A stretch of 64,000 bases of DNA from Fischerella thermalis PCC 7521 (GTDB lineage: Bacteria; Cyanobacteriota; Cyanobacteriia; Cyanobacteriales; Nostocaceae): contig NZ_AJLL01000103.1 in assembly GCF_000317225.1 (NCBI RefSeq), positions 1-64,000 of the forward strand, read 5' to 3'. This document shows positions 17,707-24,066 of this stretch, one piece after another (position 1 is the stretch's first letter; the number at the start of each line of letters is the position of its first letter). The translations under genes were made by a program, and so were the position numbers. The notes beneath the pieces were generated by a model. That model was not told the origin of the DNA. It did not search any database and was given only the letters and a program-made list of their open reading frames with translations.

Positions 17707-18177
17707 TTAGTTGATTTCACAAAATTTGAATGACAAATCTTGATTACTTTCTGGTTTGAGTTCCGCTTGCATTGATTGGTATTCGCGAATTTGTGTTCCT
17801 AGCCACTGGTTTTGATGACCACCACGAATTTCTCTTTTTTGTTTACCCACTACTTCTAGATAAGCCAGATCCTTGATTTTACTTAAGCAACTTTGTGAGG
17901 GATTGCTATCAGATTTTTTCTCGGAGGGAAGTTTGGCGACTTTGAGATTTTCCTTGCGCTGTTGATTAACTCTTTTGAGTTGCGAGTTTTCTTTGATTAA
18001 TCGGTTGTAGGTGCGGTAAGGAATGTAATGTAAAGGATTGTAGCCAGCAAACCGTAGTATTAAGACACAAGCCCAGGAATACTTACCTGCAAGAATGGCT
18101 TCAACTAACTGATCAAATTGTTCTGGGTTAAGAGTCTTCTCAAAGTTGCTAGTAGCGCTAGATATATTTTGGTTCAT
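17707..18177 (-). CDS. hetP: HetP family heterocyst commitment protein
   Basis: A 156-residue protein with the signature HetP block at residues 27-61: [20 protein letters not shown] followed by [17 protein letters not shown]. The rest is Lys/Gln rich and divergent, as in other family members. HetP acts late in the decision to become a heterocyst and is a direct HetR target in Anabaena PCC 7120 (established knowledge). The start is the ATG at 18177, with AGGA ten bases upstream; the frame is open further to a TTG at 18243, which I reject. The gene begins 72 bases after the HlyD-type gene on the same strand, and hetC is upstream of both, so this is a hetC-hetP type locus. Cyanobacteria have several HetP homologues; position next to hetC favours the true hetP. 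Confidence 0.88.
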   Translation of the reverse strand: MNQNISSATSNFEKTLNPEQFDQLVEAILAGKYSWACVLILRFAGYNPLHYIPYRTYNRLIKENSQLKRVNQQRKENLKVAKLPSEKKSDSNPSQSCLSKIKDLAYLEVVGKQKREIRGGHQNQWLGTQIREYQSMQAELKPESNQDLSFKFCEIN

Positions 18178-18249
18178 GGTGCTGTTGTCCTGTATAGAAT
18201 AAATAAGTTTGTTAGTTTTTGTGGTGAAGAGTGACCCAAGCAAGATTTA

Positions 18250-19182
18250 TCAATCGCTTTCGCTGTTTTGCAATTCCTTCATAGGTCTGAGGAACATATC
18301 AGCAATACGGCGATGGTGAATGATTTCGGCTGTGACTACTTGTCCGGGTGTGAAGTTGACAGTTTGATTGCTATCCAAAGCTATTTCTACCCAACGCACC
18401 CAACCTAATCTTTTATCTGTTTGAGCATTCCTGGAGACTGAAACAACTCTTCCTGAGAGAATGTTGTTATTTCTATAGCTAGGAATACTCTGCTTTTGCG
18501 TTTTAGCAACATTTAGACGCTGGGAATCAAAATTGAGCTTGATTTCTACCAAATCTCCTTTATCAACAAATGCTGCTTTTTGGGAGGGTAGTATGAGCAA
18601 CAAAACCCCAGACGCATGAATTGGAGCAATTTCTGCAATAATTTGCTTAGGTTTAACTTCCTCGCCAGTACTACGGATATTTAAAGAGGACACAACCCCA
18701 TCTATAGGTGCGTACAGAGATTTTGACTTTAACTGTACTTGGCTTTTGTTGAGCAAATTTTGAGTTTCGGTAATCTTCACTACTTTACCCAACTCTTGTG
18801 GTTGAAGTTGATAAAGCTGTTGTGATGGTGCAACTTTTCCTTGAACTTGGCTGACTTGTTGTATCTTTCCAGTACAGACCCAAACTAATACAGTTGCAAA
18901 AAAAACTAGACCGCCCAACAAAATTAGATGAGGAACAATAGAAGGGCGTTGTTCTAATACTTTTTGCAAAGATGTAGAGTAATAATTACTTGTACTTGTA
19001 ATTCCTGTCTGGATTGTAGGTAGTTCTGAGAAAACTGCTCCTGGTGAAGCAACACTACCTCCGTAAATTGATGCCATTTCAGGTGTTAGAGCGTAGCAGG
19101 GATGCACATCCTGTAAGTTAATTTCTAAACTCCCTGATTGACTTGAGGTTTCGACTGCATTTGACCTGATGATTCTGTCCAT
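18250..19182 (-). CDS. short HlyD-type membrane fusion (adaptor) protein
   Basis: A 310-residue relative of the HlyD adaptors that work with peptidase-type ABC exporters. A cytoplasmic tail of about 80 residues is followed by one membrane helix (about 83-104, HLILLGGLVFFATVLVWVC). A GKVAPSQQLYQLQPQELGKVVKI segment is then joined almost at once to the second lipoyl half (LKSKSLYAPIDGVVSSLNIRSTGEEVKPKQIIAEI, about 151-186) and the beta-barrel region (to about 292). Normal members are roughly 450-550 residues and carry a long alpha-helical coiled-coil hairpin between the lipoyl halves; here it is missing together with much of the first half. It lies between hetC and hetP on the same strand. It may be a partner of HetC that no longer reaches an outer-membrane TolC channel, or a decaying gene with an intact frame. 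Confidence 0.75.
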   Translation of the reverse strand: MDRIIRSNAVETSSQSGSLEINLQDVHPCYALTPEMASIYGGSVASPGAVFSELPTIQTGITSTSNYYSTSLQKVLEQRPSIVPHLILLGGLVFFATVLVWVCTGKIQQVSQVQGKVAPSQQLYQLQPQELGKVVKITETQNLLNKSQVQLKSKSLYAPIDGVVSSLNIRSTGEEVKPKQIIAEIAPIHASGVLLLILPSQKAAFVDKGDLVEIKLNFDSQRLNVAKTQKQSIPSYRNNNILSGRVVSVSRNAQTDKRLGWVRWVEIALDSNQTVNFTPGQVVTAEIIHHRRIADMFLRPMKELQNSESD

Positions 19183-19376
19183 GAGCTGACCTAAAATCGG
19201 AAACCTGACTATGAGTTTTAGGTTTGATAAGGCAGTGACTGAGGCAAAAATTTACCTTGAGTCATCTTTGTTGAATGGTAGGAAAAAGTCTCCGTTTGGC
19301 TCTTAGTAGATGTAGTTTTGCCCTCTTGAATATTTGGCTCACTCCTAATTTAATTACTTTCCCCTGGACATGTTAC

Positions 19377-19390
19377 GTAGTTTTTTATAC
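19377..19390 (-). promoter_or_regulatory. possible NtcA site upstream of the adaptor-hetP genes
   Basis: GTAGTTTTTTATAC fits the NtcA core GTA-N8-TAC. On the minus strand a TAAATT (TA-N3-T) follows about 24 bases later, close to the usual spacing of an NtcA-activated -10 box. It lies about 195 bases before the adaptor start. This short motif also occurs by chance in AT-rich DNA. Confidence 0.4.
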
Positions 19391-19573
19391 TAAAAATTAG
19401 GAGATGTTTAAGTGAAGCTGCTGGGATTCTACAAGAGCAAAGAAAAAAATATTCATGCTTGATTTTCAAGGGCAACATTCGTACTTATACTATTTTTTTT
19501 CATGAATGTCATCTGCTGATTTTTCATTTCTTTCCGTTCGGTGTAGTCAATATTTTTCCCTATCTAACTAATT

Positions 19574-19630
19574 ATTATACAACTCAGATTTTGTCCATCA
19601 GTGTTAAATACATTAGGGGTTTCGCCCCTC
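19574..19630 (-). promoter_or_regulatory. HetR operator with -10 box upstream of adaptor-hetP
   Basis: On the minus strand 19630-19614 reads GAGGGGCGAAACCCCTA, which closely matches the 17-bp inverted repeat bound by HetR upstream of hetP in Anabaena PCC 7120 (GAGGGG-N5-CCCCTC, from memory). The flanks also match: GTAGGT before and ATG after. A perfect TATAAT lies 34 bases downstream at 19579-19574, which would place the operator at about -55 from a start near 19567. The transcript would then run through the adaptor into hetP with a leader of roughly 385 bases. Confidence 0.75.
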
Positions 19631-19952
19631 ACCTACTATTTATTTTTGACTTTGATTTTTTCAAAAATTATGAATTTCACTATGAACTTTATTGATGAGT
19701 TTTCAATAAATAGAAATACGCACATGTGATGTTGTTGATGTTTACGTGGCAGGAAAAATAATAATAGCTTTTACTGTTATAGCAAGATAATCTTGTTTGT
19801 ACTTACGACAAAAAGCTTACCTGAAATTGTTTTCAGATTAGCATTCTATTGCAAATTTATAGTAAAACTGCTGTTAATTTTACTTGAAAATAAATACTTT
19901 GCTGTAAATAAATAGTTGTGTTTTTTACCTTTTTATGGTATTATGTTTAAGG

Positions 19953-20142
19953 CACTTTTAGCAATACATCTATCAATCAAAAACAATTACTACAACAATT
20001 TTTTCGCAGAACAAATGTAGCGGTTAACGCTGTGCAAAATTATGAAGTACAGCAACTACAAAGAAAATTAGTCGCTATTGGTATCCCTCAGTATTTGAAA
20101 AATTTATTTGCATCTTTTCTGCACTCCAATTCATTGATATAG
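19953..20142 (+). other. orphan coding-like open frame, no start codon
   Basis: A 62-codon open frame on the plus strand ending at a TAG at 20140-20142, seven bases from the hetC stop on the other strand. Its translation has amphipathic, protein-like composition (KQLLQQFFRRTNVAVNAVQN, then YEVQQLQRKLVAIGIPQYLK, then NLFASFL). It follows an in-frame stop and has no ATG; a GTG at 20032 would give only the last 36 residues. A different frame offers an ATG at 19943 (MFKALLAIHLSIK), and a one-base slip in the A5 run near 19979-19983 would join the two. It could be a decayed or frameshifted small gene. I do not recognise the family. Confidence 0.3.
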
Positions 20143-20148
20143 GTGCGA

Positions 20149-23100
20149 TTACAGACGTAGTTGTTGTTGAAATAAGTGGTAATAAAGACCCTGAATTGTC
20201 ATTAATTGTTGATGATTGCCTTGCTCAATGAGGATACCTCGGTCTAAAACCAAAATGTGGTCAGCATGGCGAATGCTAGAAAGATGACGGGCAACAAAGA
20301 AGATAGTGGTACATGCTTCATGAGTGGAAGTGTTGCTGGAGGGACGCAAATGAGCTAGATTTGAGGTGTTATCCAGGCAACTAGTAACTTCATCTAGAAT
20401 TAGGATAGGTGGATTTCTAACTAGGGCGCGGGCGATCGCTATTTTTTGGCGCTGGTCATCAGCAAGCATTATCCCTCCCTCACCCACACGGGTGTTGTAA
20501 CCTAGAGGTAAGGCTTGGATAAAAGTGTGTGCATCTGCAACTTTAGCGGCGGCGATCGCTTCTTCTAGGGAAATCTCTGAATTAAACAGTGTGATATTTT
20601 CCAAAATGCTGCCAGCAAATAGAAAAATATCTTGCGGTACAACCCCTAATTGACCACGCAACGACTGGGGAGAAACCTCAGCAATATTATGCCCATCAAT
20701 TAAAATACGTCCGCTATGGGGACGATACAAACCTGCCAGTAAATTCACTAAAGTACTTTTACCAGAACCGTTAGTACCAACAATTCCTACAGTCTGTCCT
20801 GCTTTGATTTGAAAGGAAATATTGTGCAAGGTGTTGCGTTCTGCATTGGCATTGTAACGAAAACAAACCCGTTCAAACTGGATATCACCTCGAATCGGAG
20901 GTAAAACCATTTGTGGTTGTTGGCTATTTTCTTCTGGTTGGGTTGTAAGGATATCATCTAAACGTTCAGCACAAATCAATATCTCTTGTAACTCATCCCA
21001 CAACTTCACCAGTGCTAAAACAGGGTTGATTGTACTGCCAATCAGCATATTAAAAGCAACAAATTGACCAATTGACATCTGGTTGCCCATCACTAGCATT
21101 GCCCCGTACCATAGTAAAAAAGTGATCCCCAGATGATTGATCAAACTAGTTGCTAGCTGTAAATTATTAGCCAACTTCTGACCCCGAAATCTTGTTTGGA
21201 CGGTGTTGGTAAAACTTTCCTCCCAACGCCAGCGCATTGGACGTTCAGCAGCAGCTGTTTTAACTGTGGCTACACCAGTGACAATTTCTAGGATTGTGGA
21301 ATATTGCACCGCCGATTTTTGGTTAAGTTCTCGTGACGCATCTTTGAGAAGTGGGCTAGTTGCATTAGTCACAATCACAATGGGTAGAATTAAAAGCAAG
21401 ACAATGAGAGTCAAGCGTAAGTTGTAATATGCCATCAATCCCAAGTAAACAATCACCATGACCGCATCTAGGGTTGTACTAAGCGCTTGCTTGGTGAAAA
21501 ATAGTTGAATTTTGCGGTTTTCTTGAATACGAGTAATAATGTCTCCTGGTTGACGGGATGCAAAAAACTGCAATGGTAAGCGCAGGGTACGGCTAATAAA
21601 ACCGCCTAGTAACGTCAAATCCATGCGGTTGGAAAAATAGTCCAGCAAGTATTGGCGCACTGCTTGGACGATAATCCGCCAAATGCCAAAAAATAGAAAA
21701 CCGAAGGCGAAGATATTTAGAGTCAGAGAACTTTTATAAGGCAGAACTTGGTCAAGTACAACCTGAGTAATTAAAGGTGCTGCTAAACCAAACACTGTTA
21801 ATAGTACTGACGCTAGAACGATTTGCCCAAGTAATTCGCGGTGATGCCAAAAAGCGTGCCAAAATTCTCGTAAGGAAACTTTTTCGTTCTGTTGAGCGTC
21901 TAAGTGTTTGGTTGGGAATAATAGCAGAGCATATCCTGTCCAGTTAGCTTCAAACTCTGGACGCAAAAGCGATCGCTTGCCAATTGCGGGATCACAGAGC
22001 AATACGCGATCGCCTTTGACTCGCCAAACAACCACGTAGTGAATCCCTTGCCAATGAGCAATCCAAGGATTAGGTTGTAACTCTAATTTGCTCAAAGAAG
22101 CTCTAACTGGTAAAGCATCATAACCTAAGGTTTCTGCCGCATCCGCTAAAGACGAAAGCGAAGCCCCCATCCGGTCTGTCTGCGCTAGGTTTCGTAACTT
22201 ATTCAGGCTGAAACGCTTACCCCAGTAGAGGCTAATCATCGCCAAACACGCAGCACCACAATCAGATGAACTCTGTTGCTGGATAAAAGGATAGCGACGC
22301 CAGAGTTTGCTGACCGACCAGCGCTGTTCCCTCGGTGGTAGCAAATTCATCTCTGCATAGGTATTTTCAGAAGACACAGCCGTCGTGTCCCCCTTGTCTT
22401 CCTTGTCCCCCTTTTCCTCCTTCTCCTCCTTCTCCCCGTATCCCCCTTCTCCCTGCGTCCCCGTGTCTTCTTTCTGTTGCTTGTGGAGAAAAATTTCCGG
22501 TGCAATTGTGCTAGCTAATTCTTCATATTGTTGAGGTAGGTGGTATACTAGTAGATCCGTTTTGGCAACCCAATCTGGGATTGTAGCATCGGGGTATCCC
22601 CAGCTTTCTCCTACTTGTGGTGGCTGATTTTCTAGCGTGGCACTCAAAATTTTTCCACTCCGCAGCCAAAAGCGTCCTTTTGATGGAGGGGTCGCTTCTG
22701 CCAGGGTAGAACCAGCACTGACGCTAGCTTGTTCCAAGTAAGGTAAAAGCTGGCGTAAAGAATGGCTGGTATGTGAACGTAATTCTGTGGCGGTTTTGAA
22801 AAAAATCAAAGTTTGTCGCTCACAGGTTATCTTTTGCAAATAGCGTTGCAAATTAGGTAGTCGTTTTAACCACTGTTTCAGGTCATCTACATGTATTGAT
22901 GCAACTAAACCAGCACTAGCTGCGACTGCTCGATACCTAAAAGGCTGATTGTGGAATAAATGGTCTACTCCAAAGGTTTGCTCTGCTATTAGCAACTGAG
23001 TAGATACCTCCCGTTTCAATTTTGGATCAAATCCCAGCAGCCGCACTCGACCTTGGCAAACTAAAAAAAGAAGATTATTTTGATTTTCTGTTTCTCCTGC

Positions 23101-23295
23101 GATCGCTAACTCCGCCAACTCATCCCCTAACTGAAATTCACGCAAAACCCAAATTTGATGAAAGTCGGATGCGAGGGTTGTGTCTTCTGCGGCTATCCTC
23201 AAAAGCTTAAGGATAGTCTGTTTTGGGATTGAAAATTTCTGATTTTTTGTATAAACAGGCTCTCTGTTAACCCCTAACGACGAATACGAGTTCAT
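20149..23295 (-). CDS. hetC: HetC, peptidase-type ABC exporter for heterocyst differentiation
   Basis: A 1048-residue ABC exporter with the HetC architecture: two N-terminal cyclic-nucleotide-binding-like regions (about 30-275), a C39 peptidase domain (about 335-460), a six-helix membrane domain (about 485-770) and a C-terminal ATPase. The peptidase keeps its triad: Cys346 in SSDCGAACLAMI, His419 in GIHYVVVW, Asp435 in CDPAIG. Walker A is normal (GTNGSGKST, 840-848) and Walker B is ILILDE (964-969). The ABC signature, normally LSGGQ, reads LADDQ (944-948), and the H-loop reads VARHLS instead of the usual AHRLS, so an Arg stands where the His should be. A charged Glu/Lys/Gly linker (277-304) is encoded by a repeat. 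In Anabaena, hetC acts just after hetR in heterocyst formation. Gene order hetC-adaptor-hetP and length (HetC of PCC 7120 is about 1044 residues) support the name. Confidence 0.9.
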   Translation of the reverse strand: MNSYSSLGVNREPVYTKNQKFSIPKQTILKLLRIAAEDTTLASDFHQIWVLREFQLGDELAELAIAGETENQNNLLFLVCQGRVRLLGFDPKLKREVSTQLLIAEQTFGVDHLFHNQPFRYRAVAASAGLVASIHVDDLKQWLKRLPNLQRYLQKITCERQTLIFFKTATELRSHTSHSLRQLLPYLEQASVSAGSTLAEATPPSKGRFWLRSGKILSATLENQPPQVGESWGYPDATIPDWVAKTDLLVYHLPQQYEELASTIAPEIFLHKQQKEDTGTQGEGGYGEKEEKEEKGDKEDKGDTTAVSSENTYAEMNLLPPREQRWSVSKLWRRYPFIQQQSSSDCGAACLAMISLYWGKRFSLNKLRNLAQTDRMGASLSSLADAAETLGYDALPVRASLSKLELQPNPWIAHWQGIHYVVVWRVKGDRVLLCDPAIGKRSLLRPEFEANWTGYALLLFPTKHLDAQQNEKVSLREFWHAFWHHRELLGQIVLASVLLTVFGLAAPLITQVVLDQVLPYKSSLTLNIFAFGFLFFGIWRIIVQAVRQYLLDYFSNRMDLTLLGGFISRTLRLPLQFFASRQPGDIITRIQENRKIQLFFTKQALSTTLDAVMVIVYLGLMAYYNLRLTLIVLLLILPIVIVTNATSPLLKDASRELNQKSAVQYSTILEIVTGVATVKTAAAERPMRWRWEESFTNTVQTRFRGQKLANNLQLATSLINHLGITFLLWYGAMLVMGNQMSIGQFVAFNMLIGSTINPVLALVKLWDELQEILICAERLDDILTTQPEENSQQPQMVLPPIRGDIQFERVCFRYNANAERNTLHNISFQIKAGQTVGIVGTNGSGKSTLVNLLAGLYRPHSGRILIDGHNIAEVSPQSLRGQLGVVPQDIFLFAGSILENITLFNSEISLEEAIAAAKVADAHTFIQALPLGYNTRVGEGGIMLADDQRQKIAIARALVRNPPILILDEVTSCLDNTSNLAHLRPSSNTSTHEACTTIFFVARHLSSIRHADHILVLDRGILIEQGNHQQLMTIQGLYYHLFQQQLRL

Positions 23296-24066
23296 GTCTT
23301 AATCTCTAATGCCTGAGTAAGCTGATAAAATACCTGCTGAGGCAGCCAATGTTAGTGGATTTGATTTCATAAAGGAAGCTTGAGCTTTTGCAAAGCCCGA
23401 TTTTTTGTGTTCTTAATTACTTTTTTCAGTTTTTTTGAGTAGTTTTTTGAGAAAGAAAGTTTGTCTAATAACAGGTCAATCACTAAACTTTATTTAGTTT
23501 TTCACTAGGCTGTTAACCACCTCTTTAATGCATTTTTATAGAATTTTGATAACTTTAGTCAAGATTTTTTTGGCGATTTACCAAAGTTTTACTAAGCTTT
23601 TAATCCATATTTTCCATCTTGTGTCTCCTTTATTTGTGCTTTTAAGCACTTGTATACAGTATTACAACTCTGGCAAATCATTCCTTAAAAGGATGAGGTT
23701 GTGCTTAAAAACATCAAACTGAATTGTTGGCATTAATGGCTCCAGCCCTGTCATTTGTTTATAGGGCTTCATGTCTTGTATCTGTCACAACAGACCAAAA
23801 AACCATTATATTACCATTGCTCCAGGAGAATGCAATACATAGTGGTCTTAGCAAGTAACCATGCATCCATAAGTTAGTTGCATTTTTTTGGAGAATTCAT
23901 ATTAGTCAATTACAAGCAATTACAATCAAAACCGGATTTTTTGTCTTCATGATCAAAAAAGATGGGGATCAGGGATTGGGATCGCGAACTGGAAGAAGGA
24001 CAAGAAAGACGAGGGAGACAAGGAAGACAAACCAACCACTAACCACTAACAATCAACCAGCAACAA
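23296..24066. other. hetC upstream region
   Basis: This 771-bp spacer holds the presumed hetC promoter, a GTA-N8-TAC motif at 23652-23665, a palindrome GTGCTTTTAAGCAC at 23637-23650, a weak AGCCCT/AGGGCT hairpin at 23744-23768 and a five-codon open frame on the minus strand (23617-23600, MENMD) preceded by GGAG with a 7-base spacer. Near 23990-24035 lies a purine-rich short repeat (AAGGACAAGAAAGACGAGG type) related to the one encoded in the HetC linker. No normal-sized gene is seen. Confidence 0.5.
23652..23665 (-). promoter_or_regulatory. possible NtcA site upstream of hetC
   Basis: GTATACAGTATTAC is an exact GTA-N8-TAC, about 360 bases before the hetC start. hetC of Anabaena PCC 7120 is activated by NtcA from a promoter several hundred bases upstream of the gene (established knowledge). 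The -10 box expected about 22 bases downstream is not clear here, so the site is plausible but unproven. Confidence 0.5.

Noticed and set aside
18178-18243. Longer HetP from a TTG at 18243
   Set aside because: The ATG at 18177 has an AGGA at normal distance and gives the usual HetP N terminus.
19459-19695. 78-codon plus-strand frame in the hetC-adaptor spacer
   Set aside because: Very rich in Phe/Tyr/Ile from AT-rich DNA, no ribosome site, and it overlaps the HetR operator.
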